The notes under the pieces are model-generated. The model was not told the origin of the DNA. It did no database searches and saw nothing but the letters and a program-made list of their open reading frames with translations. A DNA stretch of 64,000 bases from positions 5,270,001-5,334,000 of the forward strand of contig CP075495.1 of the NCBI GenBank assembly GCA_021613535.1, read 5' to 3'. The position numbers and the translations under genes were made by a program. Numbering within the stretch: the stretch's first letter is position 1; the number at the start of each line of letters is the position of its first letter. Origin of the DNA: Adineta vaga (taxonomy: Eukaryota > Rotifera). Positions 11,303 to 27,084 of the stretch are shown in pieces.

Positions 11303-13427
11303 ATGTCGATGTCAGCAACAACATTCCAACCAATGATGACTACACAATCTTCTACGTTACCGATCTATATTATAACAGGTTTTACCGTACTAAGTAATTC
11401 ATAAATAATCTAGTTTCGTATGTTTCATCTATTTGTTTTTAATTGCAGCTACTACATTTCCAACATCTCAAATTACCAGTCAAACGACTCCTGTAGTCTC
11501 TAGTCGAATGACAACAAGTAGTCTAATCGGAACTAGTACATCAACATCACTACCGAATAATCTACTACCATTGAATCCTGATACTTGTAATATTTCAAAT
11601 TATGTTAGGTTATTCAATGGTACTTGCGTGTCGAAGTCAGATGCACAAGTATGAATTACGTAATTTAAAGTAGTTTTTTTTAAATATCTTTATTTCTTCT
11701 TGTAGATAATTAGTTATGATATAATACGTAATCGTTCTACGGATACTAATAAGACGGCTTACGCACTTTCCTTATACATTAGTTCAATTACTAATTTAAC
11801 TAATGTACGAAATAGTACATATGTTTTAACAGTGGATGAAATCGATAATGCATTGTCTAATCTTTCAGTTATTAATTTAGCGATCAATTCCAATACATCT
11901 TTTGTTATGGCACAACAACTAAATCAAAGTAATAATGTTCTTGTTCTAGGTGCATCATTCAAACGTGCTATTGGTGGAGATATTGTTGATACTTCAAATA
12001 GAGAAAATATAATAAAATCAAATGTAACTGCAGCAGCTATTGTTAATAGAGAATACATAACTGGTATCTCATCTATAAATATGATTATTATTGATAAACC
12101 TACGGGATATGAAAATATCGATAATAAAACAAATAAAACACTTGCTTCATCAGTAATTATTGTTAATTTACGACGAAATAGTTCAACTTTTATTCCATTA
12201 TCTGTTTCATTATATTTTAATCCATTAGCAGAATATAAACAAAATGGAAGTGGAAAATATCTTTGTTCATTTTTTAATACAAATACATCAACATGGAGTG
12301 AAATGGGTTGTACAAATGCAAATTTTTCAAAAGAATTTAATCGTTATGAATGTAGTTGTAATCATACAACTTCATTTGCTCTTCTCTGGCTCCCACAATC
12401 ATTATTAACAACAACTTATACAAAACAATTAGATGCACAAGATATTACTTCGCTAATCTTTCAATTAATTTCAATCATATGTTTTATCATTATTCTAATA
12501 CATGCTATTACCATACGAATTATCAATCCAATGATTGGTATTGAAGCACTTCATTTACTTCCATTAATTTCAACTGCAAGTTCAACACTTTTATTTATTT
12601 TTTATATTGCACTTGCTCTGACTGCCTATACACAAACATCGTCTTCAGATCAGAGGATCTGTTTTTCAAGTTCGATCGTATTGATGTTTATTACTTATTT
12701 TCTTTTAATTTTCATGTTCTGTGTTAAAACAATTACGGGTTATTTTTATTTCATTCGTTTTATTCGTCTGTTTCCTCAACCATCGCATGGAAAACTTTTT
12801 ATTATGCTTATCATTGGTTTTATTATTGCTAGTCTATGTATTGCATTGGCAATTGGTTTTAATTCTCGTTCAACTCAACAAATTACACAATTATATCCAT
12901 ATAAACTATGTTGGTTTACTTATCCAGTAATTCATTATTTTATGACAATACCAATTGGAATTTTTCTCTTTACAAATTTTATAACAATAATTTTTGTTGC
13001 AAATAGTATCTTTAATCATGCACGTAATGCTACAACATCGAAACAAATCAATGAACGATTAAAACGATGTGTTATTGTTCTGTTATCATCTTGTGTTTCA
13101 CAAGGTTTTGGTTGGATATTTGGTCCATTGATATCATTTGTTAATCCAACAGCTGGACAAGTTGTTACATGGATATTTATTATAATAAATGGTTTGGAAG
13201 GTGTTTGGTCTGTACTTTTATATGTATTCATTCGATCACAACGATTATATGAACAAAAACATACTGAAGCTGCAATAGAACTGGCCAAAGCAAGTACAAG
13301 TTCATCAAATAAAATAAAACGATTAAATAAACAAAACAGTGATCAATTTCCATTATCTTCATTGAGTAATGTACGTAAAAGAGAATCAATTAATAATTCG
13401 AGTGGTGATGATGTTGATGATATGTGA
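11303..13427 (+). CDS. Adhesion-type (family B2) GPCR with GPS/GAIN cleavage motif
   Basis: Three exons (11303-11378, 11449-11648, 11706-13427) encode 665 residues from the ATG used. Order: short Ser/Thr-rich N-terminus; a CNISNYVRLFNGTC module; a GAIN-like region rich in N-glycosylation sites; a GPS with the pattern Cys-Trp-Gly-Cys then CSCNHTTSFALLW (self-cleavage expected between the residues after His); and seven membrane segments from about DITSLIFQLISIICF to WIFIIINGLEGVWSVLLYVF. The final segment block SQGFGWIFGPLISF and NGLEGVW is typical of adhesion/secretin receptors. A basic, Ser-rich cytoplasmic tail follows. The phase-1 AG acceptor directly before 11301 and the lack of a signal peptide suggest an upstream signal exon, as the paralogue at 16587 has, so the true gene probably starts earlier. 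Ligand unknown. Confidence 0.85.
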
Positions 13428-13770
13428 TCAAAGTAAAGAACAATATTTGTTATAAATTTATTTCAAATAAATAAATTTTTATTCCTGTTTACATTTGAAA
13501 TTTTTCTTGTTCAGTTGATTTTAATTCTATTCTATTTGACAATATATTTATTGTAAACTTGCAAGGATTAAATAGCTTGATTTCTTTTCTTATTATTCGA
13601 TTAATCGATATAAGAACTCTCTTCGAATTAATTGACACGAGTGACAAATCATTTGAATAGAAGATACGATTGAATTGATCTTCGTGTCTCCATACATGTC
13701 AAATATAATTAGTGAAAAAGAAAATACAATGATTCAAAGATAGATGAAATAGTCATTTCTAACAGACATC
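13428..13770. other. Intergenic region between receptor genes
   Basis: This 343-bp AT-rich spacer carries an AATAAA-like signal just after the adhesion GPCR (about 13468) and presumably the promoter of the channel gene. I see nothing else in it. Confidence 0.45.
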
Positions 13771-15537
13771 ATGTGGTATATGTGGTTTGTAATTGTAACT
13801 TTTCTACAACCATTAAATACTTTATCAAATATTGAAAAATGTTGGCCAACAGCAAATAATCTAACATGTGTTCTCAATGATTTACTTTTAGGATATAATA
13901 AATATATTCGACCAAATCATACGGGTAAGCATTACTTTCCTAATACTAAAAATTCTTTATTCTTGTTAATATTTATATAGGAGATCCAATTCGTGTTCAA
14001 GTTTACGTAATGATTATTAGTTTAGGTATATAAAAGATTACTAATACTATTATTATTCTATAATATTTCATATCTATTTAGGACCAGTTTTAGAACTTGA
14101 TATGGTAAATATTGAAAAAATTTATATGTCTTAATCAGTTCATCATTTTGAAACTTAGTCATTTACAATGAATTTATTTTTTCGTCAAATATGGACTGAT
14201 AAACGATTAACATTACCAAATCAAATATCGAATGTAGCTGTTTCAACAAAATTACTTAGGTATAATGAAACTAGTCTCTTTATTATATACTTTTTGTACT
14301 CTAGTGCAATATGGAAACCTGATACATATTTTATTAATTCTCATTCTGCTTATCTTCATACAACACCAACACTTAATCATCTTTTACGTATACTAGAAAA
14401 TGGTCGATTACTTTATTCAAGTCGGTATGTTTACTCTATATTGCATATTTTCAAAAGAAAAAGATCAATAAAATCTGTTTAGATTAACTATTAAAGCTTC
14501 GTGTTCAACTTTTTTAAAACGATTTCCACTTGATGTTCAAACATGTCCTTTTATCTTATCTAGTTGTAAGTGAATTATAATTGTTTACAAATCATTTCTC
14601 ATAATACATTTATATTGCAAAGATGCATATGGAACAGAAGATATTATCTATGATTGGAAACTTGATGAACATAATGGTGTTGAATTTGAACGTTTAAAAT
14701 TATCACAATTCGATTTATTTGATCATAAAATTTCTCGTCGAGAAATGCTATTCAATGATCGTATGTATTTATTTTAACGATAGAATTCTTTATTTATTTA
14801 TCATTGAATAGGAAATCATTCTGTACTTCAACTTGATCTTTCCATGCGTCGAAATGCTGGTTACTATATCTTACAAGGTTATGTACCGGCAGGATTACTA
14901 GTTATTTTATCATGGGTGTCATTTTGGATTGATAGTGAAGCTACAGCTGATCGCGTTTATATTAGTATATCATTATAAGAATACATACAAATGATTTTCT
15001 TATTTTGACCTATATTTAGGTGTTACTTGTGTATTGAGTTTAACAACACTTACAATTGATATTCGTTCATATATTCCAGCAGTTCCATATTTTACCGCAA
15101 TTGATTATTTTTTTATTATGTGTTATCTATTTTTATTTGCTTCATTAATTCAACTCACTGCTGTTCATCGTCATCTTGATGTATATGAATAATACTCGAA
15201 TTCAAACTTTTTCTTCATTCTTCATGTGTTTCTCTTGTAGTATCGTCAATCGATCAGAAGTACAGGTAATATAAGTCGTCAACGGAAATCTTCAATTAAA
15301 TATCCTGCATCTGATGAAATTCCTCAATCCAACGTAGGTATTCTTCGAACAACACCAATTTGTCCAGTAGAGTTTGCTCGCCGATCAACACTCAGTATTA
15401 TTGTACATGGTTTACATCTGATAAAACAAAAAGCACCTTTACATAAACTTGATCGTATTGCACGGATTGCATTTCCTCTTCTATTTCTTATTTGTAATTG
15501 TATGTATTGGTATATTCTCATAGTTTACACAGCATAA
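13771..15537 (+). CDS. Cys-loop ligand-gated ion channel subunit, GABA/glycine-receptor-like with atypical pore filter
   Basis: About nine exons encode a pentameric-channel subunit with signal peptide (MWYMWFVIVTFLQPL). The ligand-binding domain contains LDMSFTMNLFFRQIWTDKRL and WKPDTYFINSHSA. The Cys-loop is CSTFLKRFPLDVQTC (13 residues between cysteines). M1 reads GYYILQGYVPAGLLVILSW; then M2, M3, a short intracellular loop and M4 ending at the stop. No second disulphide pair is seen in loop C, so it is GABA-A-like rather than glycine/GluCl-like. The segment WVSFWIDSEATADRVYIS aligns without gaps to the anion-channel form WVSFWI....PARVxLG. The -2' Pro is Ala and the -1' Ala is Asp, while 0' Arg is kept. 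Acidic residues at -1' favour cation permeation in this family, so ion selectivity is uncertain. It lies between two adhesion GPCR paralogues. Confidence 0.87.
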
Positions 15538-16586
15538 AATCATATATATGTGAGTGTTTATTCAAAAGTGGAATTTATTTTTCTATTAAGTCAAATCATA
15601 ATAAATGCTTATGTAAACTTCTTATACTCTAATGTTGTCATTTGGTTAAAGTTAACATCATGTTTTTATTGCTGTAGCTATATATTTATGACTGCGTTGA
15701 AGTGTAATTTGTATTTCGTGAAATTCAGTTATATTTACAGTGGATACTTATTCTCATATTAGATAATTATTGATCCTTTGCAAAAATGATTTTGCTTTTG
15801 AAATGCATTGTGCATGAAATCGATCTCATTGTAACTGACAATACTTGTATATTCTATACATGAAAGAGATGAAAGAATAATGGCAGCGGACTTTTTCATT
15901 TGACAGTCACTGTTTTTCTTGTGACTTTGAGAAAGTTGTTAATCGGAAGTAGGAACATCGAAAAAACAAACGGTTACTACCGTTTTTCTCGTTGTGCGAT
16001 GTGATAGATGATGAATTGTAAAAACAATAACATCTTAAAGTCTGTCAATACGATTTTTTCATTCGGTTGGTCTGGTAAATCAAACATATTTGCATTATGA
16101 AAATTTCAAAAAGATACTATTTGTTTTGCTTCTCTTGCACTTTCTTTCCTTTCAGTGTACGCGAAAATCAACAAAATGAAGGTTACGAATAGAAAATCAT
16201 ATTTCTTTTACTTCCATTTCAAAGAATAAATTTGTCGATAGGTAAAGTAGAATATGTTTGATATTTGTTGCATATATTACATATTCATTCTTTATGTTGA
16301 CTGAGGAAAATGATTGGCATTTGGCCAAGGACGCTTCCGTCTTTCAGTATGTAGTTAAATGAATGAAAACGAAGAAAAATATTACAATATGGTTAAGCAA
16401 AATTTGAGTAACCTCGAACTAAATATACAATTGATTCAATAATATTTATTCTTCAACAGAACTTGATGGTACAGGATTTCCTTTCATAAATATATCCGAG
16501 AAAAATAAAAGGAATTAGTTGTGCTAGATTTCTGTAAATATTTTTCCTATGTCGATAATTCAATTTTAGATAATAATATATTAGAG
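15538..16586. other. Intergenic region, no supported gene
   Basis: About 1 kb of AT-rich sequence lies between the channel stop and the signal exon of the mucin-type receptor. An open frame at 15550-15762 has hydrophobic but unconvincing content and is probably 3' UTR. No RNA gene or repeat was recognised. Confidence 0.45.
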
Positions 16587-19500
16587 ATGAACAACATCAA
16601 ATTAAGATTCTACTTTATATTATTAGTAATCGTCATTGTGGGCCAATCACAATTAACTACAGGTAATAAATTTTATCTTCTGTTCATTTAAAGTCTTCGA
16701 TCGAAACCATAAAAAAAGCTGTAATAACTATATATCCGTTTCGGTGAAAAACTTGATTTTTTATAACATATAAGATTACTTTCGTACTTTTGTTCCTGCA
16801 AATATTAAGTTTCACACATTGTCATGACTACAGAATTAAACTAAATTGAGATATATCATATACACTATTACTTAGTTTATCGAATCTTCAGACTGCATTA
16901 GAAATAAAATTCCATTATTTCTCTGGAGAAATAAGATCATTTATTACTTTATAAAGCCAAATATTTCAACATAGTAGAAAAATCAAACAAAACAGTACCT
17001 CTTTTACCTAAACCTACTAGTCTGCGACACTTCATGATATGAGAATGTCACTTCAACAAGCATAGAATCCAGAAATATTAGCTGCCAAGATATTCGTTAC
17101 CTCCTACAAAAAGACAGTTTTCTACTTTCAAAAATCAGAGCACCTATGGATGATACACATATGCAAGTCAGATAAATGACTGCATCCACATGTCTTTATT
17201 ACTCCTATGACCCATATCTGCTAGCTTTAGTTTCATCCATCGACATAATAGAAAATCGGATGTAATTGATATCAAAACGCACATTATGCAACTTTAATAC
17301 ATTATATTCATTTCTTTTCCGATCCAACCACTTCTAATTATCTATTGCAGACAGTGAAACATCCACTAATGCCGATCTGTTAACTTCCTACACCACCAGT
17401 ACCACAACTACTAGCTCAACTAGTGCTACAACGACCACCTCAACTAGTAGTACGAGCACATCAAGTACTAGTTCAACGAGCACAACTACCGACACTACCT
17501 CAACTAGTAGTACGAGCACATCAAGCGCCACAACTAGTACTACGAGCATATCAAGTACTAGTTCAACAAGCACAACTACCACAACTACCTCAACTAGTAG
17601 TACGAGCACATCAAGCGCCACAACTAGTACTACGAGCATATCAAGTACTAGTTCAACAAGCACAACTACCACAACTACCTCAACTAGTAGTACGAGCACA
17701 TCAAGCGCCACAACTAGTACTACGAGCATATCAAGTACTAGTTCAACAAGCACAACTACCACAACTACCTCAACTAGTGCTACAACGACCACCTCAACTA
17801 GTAGTACGAGCACCTCAAGCACCTCAACTACCTCAACTAGTGCTACAACGACCACCTCAACTAGTAGTACGAGCACCTCAAGCACCTCAACTACCTCAAC
17901 TAGTGCTACAACGACCACCTCAACTAGTAGTACGAGCACATCAAGTACTAGCTCAACGAGCACCACTACCGACACTACCTCAACTAGTAGTACGAGCACA
18001 TCAAGCGCCACAACTAGTACTACGAGCACATCAAGTACTAGTTCAACCACCACAACTACCGACACTACCTCAACTAGTAGTACGAGCACCACTACCGACA
18101 TTACCTCAACTAGTAGTACGAGCACATCAAGCGCCACAACTAGTACTACGAGCATATCAAGTACTAGTTCAACAAGCACAACTACCACAACTACCTCAAC
18201 TAGTACTACGAGCACCTCAAGCGCCACAACTAGTACAAGCACTTCAAGCACCGCAACTAGTACAAGCACTTCAAGCACCGCAACTACCTCAACTAGTAGT
18301 GCGAGCACCCCAACTATTACAGGCAACTCAACCACCGGAACTATTGCTATAATTGCAACGTCAGTAGGAAGTAACTCATCTATGGTCACAACGGGATTTA
18401 TTATATCGTCGAGTGGTCCAATCACGACTGAAGTAACAACTATGTTGACAAGTGTGACGTCAAGTTCAATGACGACAACGACGACGAATAGTTTTTACTG
18501 TATGAACTCAACTCATGTCTTGTTAACAAATAGCAGTTGTGTTCTGAAAACGAGCGGACAGGTATTGTAGGACATCAGTTTTTATTTAAGTTTAGCATAT
18601 GTCTTTTGCTTTAGGAATCAAGCTATAGTGTATTAATTAATGAAACGGCCAATTCAACGGTTGTGGGAAATAGTCTGATCAATTACTTTGAGTCAGTAGC
18701 TAATGTCACATCTCCTAATTCTAATTTTTTAATAACACTCGGTCGAGTTGATGGATTAGTTGATAATTTGAACAGTACGAATTTTAATGTTAATGGAACA
18801 TCGAACTTTTTGATGGTACAAAATCGAAATGAAAATGATGATGTTAAAGTATTGGGTGCTTCGTTTCAACCGAGTATTCATGGTCAAATCGTTAATTCTG
18901 AAAATAAGGATAACATTCTTCGATCAAATCTATCGTGTGCTGTGGTTGTTAGTAATGATTCAATAGCTAATATTCAATCGATGAGTATACTTATTATTAA
19001 TGAACCAAGTTTATATAAAAATATTGATAATTCAACAAATGATACCGTACTTCTATCGCCAATAATTGTGGCTTCTATGAAAAGACTTACTGGCACAACA
19101 AGTTCAATAAATATTTCGTTATATTTTACACCATTGGCGGATTCTCCAGCATCAAATAATGGCACATTTCGTTGTTCATTTTACGATACAAATACATACC
19201 GTTGGAATGATTCTGGCTGTACTTCACCAACGTATAATGAAGATTATAAGCGACACGAATGCTCTTGTAGTCATACAACGTCGTTTGCTCTTATTTGGTT
19301 GCCATCATCATTATTAAAATCTAGTGGGCGAACATTTCGAGCAGCAGATATCGCTTCACTTGCAAGTCAATCATTGTCCATTGCATGTTTTTTAGGAATT
19401 CTCGCTCATGCTTTCGTTGATCGATTTATCAGACGCTCAATACTTCTATATGCAACTGTTTTACTTCCATTAATATCATATGGAAGCACGTGTATCCTTT

Positions 19501-20357
19501 TTATCTTTTATATTGCTCTTGCTCTAACAGTACACACTCGTACGACGTCAGAAAATGAAAGTCAATGTTTTTTAAGTTCAAGTATTCTTATGTTTTTCAC
19601 TTATTTCTTCTTAATCTTCATGTTATGCATTAAAACAAGTGTTGGTTATTTTAATTATCTTCGATTTGTTCAACTTTTCCCACCACCATCATCCCGACGA
19701 CTTATTATTTTACTACTGATATCATTTTTGCTCTCTATAGCATGGGTTTCTTTTGCAATTGGTTTCAATTCAAATTCTTCTTATAATATTATTCAATTAT
19801 ATCCATATAGATTTTGTTGGTTTACTCGTTCGGTAATTTACTATTTTTTAACAATACCTGTCTCGATCTTCCTTCTTTTGACTTTTATTATTATTGTTTA
19901 TGTCGGAAAACGTATGATAAATCATGTACAACGAGCAACAGCGCCACATCAAGCATATCAACGAATGAAACAATGTGTTTTCGTTTTATTAGCATCTTGT
20001 ATTACGCAAGGAATTGGTTGGTTATTTGGTCCATTCCTTTCATTCGTTAGTCCAACTGGTGCATCTGTTTTGGAATGGTTTTTTATTGTATTTAATGGAT
20101 TAGAAGGTGTATGGTCAATTGTGGCATACATAATTATTCGATTACAATTAAAAGATGAGCAGAAGCGTGTAACAGCAGCAAGGAAATTAGCCAAACAATC
20201 GGATATTAAAAGAAGCAGCACTAAAAGAGAGCCTTCAGTCAATAGACAAAAAGAAAGTAGATCTATATCAAAAGATATTGAAACTCGACCTCGCAGTAGA
20301 CGGAACGACTCAAGCCGTCCGTCAGATGATAGACATCGACAAGAATATATGTCTTAG
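16587..20357 (+). CDS. Adhesion GPCR with long mucin-like Ser/Thr repeat stalk
   Basis: Three exons (16587-16662, 17351-18561, 18615-20357) give 1009 residues. Exon 1 is a signal peptide (MNNIKLRFYFILLVIVIVG). After a 688-bp intron, exon 2 encodes about 370 residues made almost only of Thr and Ser, a mucin-like domain, then the CMNSTHVLLTNSSC module shared with the neighbouring receptor. Exon 3 holds the N-glycosylated GAIN-like region, a GPS (FRCSFYDTNTYRWNDSGC then CSCSHTTSFALIW), seven membrane segments (for example CITQGIGWLFGPFLSF, FNGLEGVWSIVAYIII) and a basic Ser/Arg-rich tail. The 7TM part is close to the receptor at 11303, so the two are local duplicates. Exon borders and phases match that gene. 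The stalk would be heavily O-glycosylated and hold the GAIN domain away from the membrane. Ligand unknown. Confidence 0.88.
17395..18320 (+). repeat. Coding minisatellite in the mucin domain (90-bp and 63-bp higher-order units)
   Basis: The array is built from ACT/ACA/TCA/AGT/AGC codons. A 90-bp unit starting TCAAGCGCCACAACTAGTAC recurs exactly at 17521, 17611 and 17701. A 63-bp unit containing TAGTGCTACAACGACC recurs at 17775, 17838 and 17901. Both periods are multiples of three, so copy changes keep the Ser/Thr frame open. Two other frames, one per strand, stay open for over 300 codons as a by-product. Confidence 0.9.
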
Positions 20358-21269
20358 TTTGTACAGTATTATAATCTTTTATTTAATTCACCATTTTATT
20401 AACTTAAGAATACACATCAACTAATCTATTTGAAAATTATATTCCATGTCGAAACAGAAATATGTATTTTAGTCTGTTGTAATAAAGATGATGATATTCT
20501 GTACTTTTAGTACAAAATATTTTGTATAGGGGTTGCTAAGAAAGTTACGAGTCAGTAAGGGCATTATTATCATAAGTCGATCGTGCATTATCTTGATTAA
20601 TTTCTCTGAAAAAAAACAAATGAAAGTGTAGATTTTCTTTCGATTAACTAATAAATAACTTTTCTAAACTTTGAACAAATATATTCTCTACAGGTAGTGT
20701 CGAATAACGATATGCATTTCATAACGAAATACCTCTTGGCAAACTTCGAATAAAAGATAGATCCTGTGTTTTGTTTAAGCAAATGATGATAAGACTGACA
20801 TATCTAGATTTCATGCATTTCTCTTATCAATAAACTCCTCAATACTTCTGCTCTATACACTGCTGGAACTTAATCTACATCTAAATAAAAAGAATGAATG
20901 GTGTTTTTTTTTCTATAAATTGTAAGACGGATATTAATTATATACAGACTAAAATCCAACAACGACCTAAAAAATGACATTTTTTGTCGAAGATGAATGT
21001 GTTGGTTAGAGAAGAGGTAATGTGGTACAATGGTACAAGTATCTTTAAAATCAAAGTGCAAGTATAGTAATAATCTTATTGGTACATATACATAGATACT
21101 CGTATTGAACACCCTATAAACAGGGTGACTTAACATCCTATGGAAAATAAGCTCTTTACAATAATGGATCTGTTGTTTCACCCATAATCATAATCGGTAT
21201 TGATCAAAAATATGTACAATCATCAATGAATACATTTCTTTGTTTTCAACTTGTGAAGAGATGTTCATT
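20358..21269. other. Intergenic region behind the mucin-type receptor
   Basis: About 0.9 kb of AT-rich sequence. A minus-strand open frame (20870-21181) has no recognisable motif and is not supported. The right end grades into the decayed receptor copy. Confidence 0.4.
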
Positions 21270-22135
21270 ATCGAAATATAATATGACATTCAAAAGATAT
21301 CATTGCAATCGTAATTCTCAAGAACTATTTGCTCTTCTCTGAATACCAAAAACAATACAATCAAAGAGTCTTACTTTTCAAGATATTGTTTCCTTGATTT
21401 GTCTCTCGTTTCCCATTCTTTCTTTCCATCTAATAACTATTCATAGTCTCACAAGTCGACTTTTCAATCCATGAATATCTCTATTTCCTCGTGATTATTT
21501 ACCCTTGAGATCATCTGTAAGTACAATTATACTTTTCATCTTCTATATTTCATTAACTATGACCCGTATATACACGAATATCATTGATATCTTCTGAATC
21601 AACAACATGTTTTCGAAGTGCTAGCATTCGAATGTTTATTACTTATTTCTTTTTAATCTTGATGTCATGTCTTAAAACAAGTGTTGGTTATTTCAATTAT
21701 CTTCAATTTGTTCAACTTTTTCCGCCACCATCTTTTCGAAAACTATTTCTTTCAATTATTATCTCACTTCATATATCGATTATATATACTACTTTTGCAA
21801 TTGGTTTTAAGTCTAATTCATCTTATCATATTATTCAAATGTATGAGAATAAGATATTCTGGTTTACGGTACCTACACTCTACTATTTTTTAATTATTCC
21901 AGTTGCAATATTCTTTTTATTGAATATTATTCTTATTATTTATGTTGGAAAACGGCTCGTCATCAATCTTATGAATGAATAAATAAAACAAACTGTTCCG
22001 GTTGTATTAGCATCTTGCATTACACAAGGAATTGGTTGGTTATTTGGTTCAATCTTTTCGTTTGTTCATCCAACGAGTAGGTCGGCTTTAGAATGGTATT
22101 TTTTATAATATTTAATGGATTAGAAGGTATAGATT
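21270..22135 (+). pseudogene. Decayed third copy of the adhesion GPCR 7TM region
   Basis: The sequence retains pieces of the neighbouring receptor. There is a broken GPS with stop codons (the SFALIW position reads ELFALL then stop), then remnants of the first membrane segments in shifting frames. A 132-codon open piece at 21584-21982 follows, containing FITYFFLILMSCLKTSVGYF, QFVQLFPPP and FAIGFKSNSSYHIIQ. A later fragment reads VVLASCITQGIGWLFGSIF before another stop and frame loss near NGLEG. Signal peptide, stalk and GAIN exons are absent. I see at least four stops or frameshifts, so this is a pseudogene from the same tandem duplication as the genes at 11303 and 16587. Confidence 0.85.
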
Positions 22136-22551
22136 TCGAAAATAAAACTTCGAATTACTCCTCACCATGATCACGCTATCAAGCAAATTCTAGTATTATC
22201 TATAAACGAAAACAATCAATGAGATTTTTCAATCGATGTTTTCTTCTTCAAGAATTCAAAGAGATAGTTTTTTTTATCAAAATGAAAAACAAAAAAATAA
22301 GATATTTTCGAGATGGATAAGATCCAAACTGATATAATTATCTATGAGGTTGATGAAAATATCTTGTATGACAAAAAAACAACAAAAATTTGCTAAATAT
22401 TAATACGTTTTCTTAATCTTTCCTACAGAATAATCACATTTATGTACATATATCACAGTAAAAACGAGATTAAGATTACAAACAAACAAACAAATAAGAT
22501 TTAGATGTTAATAAAAACGCTAACTGCTGGTTTTTTCTCGCTTCTTTTCTA
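22136..22551. other. Intergenic region, no supported gene
   Basis: AT-rich spacer between the receptor pseudogene and the 3' end of the HP1 gene. It should include the HP1 3' UTR on the minus strand. No coding or RNA feature is seen. Confidence 0.4.
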
Positions 22552-23394
22552 TCAATCATCTTGAAGATTATTCCAAGAAATTCTTGTTTCATAGAATTGA
22601 ATAATTTCATCTTCGCAATATTTTCTTGCAACATCAGCTGGTATTAATTCCATATTATCTTCAATGCTTGTCGGAGATTCATAATGAACAAGATAATGTA
22701 ATTGTTCACCTTTCGTCCTATTAATTCCGAGAACTGCTTGAACTTTATAACCATTTTCTATTCCATAAGTTACTGAATTCGTTTTTGAACTTTTCTCAGA
22801 ATCTGCTGATGAAGCAACGGATTTCGCTGGTTCTTCTTCTCCATTTTCTTCTTTTTCATTCTTGTCTTCATTGTCGTCGTCGTCGTCGTCATCATCATCA
22901 TCGTCATCATGTATAACTTTCGTTCGTCGTTTTTTCGATCGATTAGTTTTACTACTTCGATTTCGACTTTTTTTTGAAGTATTTCTTTCTCGTTGTGTAC
23001 GTTTTCGTTTTCGTTCTTCTTCACGATTGAATTCATTTAAACGTTCAGGACAATTTAAACTTGTTGCCGGTATCCATTCATTTGCTTTATCATCATAACC
23101 AACCCATTTTATGTAATATTCATATCCACCACCACGTCGACGTTTTCGTTTAGCCAAAATTTTTTCCTTGAAAAGAATAGAAGAGAAAAGAAAAGAAAAG
23201 AAATGATTTCATAATAAATTGCTGTTCAAACTTACGACTTCATATTCACTACTGGCATTACTATCAGTATCATCATTATCGTCATCATTATCAGATTCAG
23301 TTGCTTTCGATTTTGCTTCATCGACGTCGTCAGTTTTTTCTGTACTTGATGCGACAGTTTCATTATCTTCATCAACTTGTTTCTCACTACTCAT
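22552..23394 (-). CDS. Heterochromatin protein 1 (chromodomain plus chromoshadow domain)
   Basis: Two exons (23236-23394 and 22552-23166, 69-bp intron, phase 0) encode 257 residues. An acidic N-terminal tail of about 49 residues leads into a chromodomain: SEYEVEKILAKRKRRRGGGY, then YYIKWVGYDDKANEWIP. Tyr51, Trp74 and Tyr77 sit where the methyl-lysine aromatic cage is expected; the loop between the first two is about two residues longer than in fly HP1a. A basic hinge (KKSRNRSSKTNRSKKRR) and a run of about 12 Asp precede a chromoshadow domain (GYKVQAVLGINRTKGEQLHY ending EDEIIQFYETRISW). HP1 proteins bind H3K9-methylated nucleosomes and dimerise through the chromoshadow domain. Head-to-head with SEC23, 208 bp apart. 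Confidence 0.9.
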
Positions 23395-23602
23395 TATTAG
23401 AAAATATAAAATGAATCGAAATAAAATCCTTCTTTATTTTCTTTCAACCAATCGATATCTTTCATGCTAGCGACATGATTAAAATTCTATTCGTCAATAA
23501 TTTAATGCCACGTTATTCTTAACATTTAATTAATTATCAATAGAAAAGAAGAACTCTTCTGCCTATTGAAGAACAAACGACACCATCCTTTCGTTTGATT
23601 GA
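23395..23602. promoter_or_regulatory. Candidate bidirectional promoter between HP1 and SEC23
   Basis: Only 208 bp separate the two divergent start codons. Both 5' UTRs and both promoters must fit here unless one leader is spliced. No TATA box or other element is convincing. The call rests on gene arrangement alone. Confidence 0.45.

Positions 23603-27084
<3,482 letters not shown>

Noticed and set aside
17388-18425. 345-codon minus-strand and 309-codon plus-strand open frames over the mucin array
   Set aside because: They are by-products of a stop-free repeat. Valine/leucine-only and Gln/Pro/Leu repeats have no start context or splice links, and the Ser/Thr frame connects a signal exon to the GPCR.
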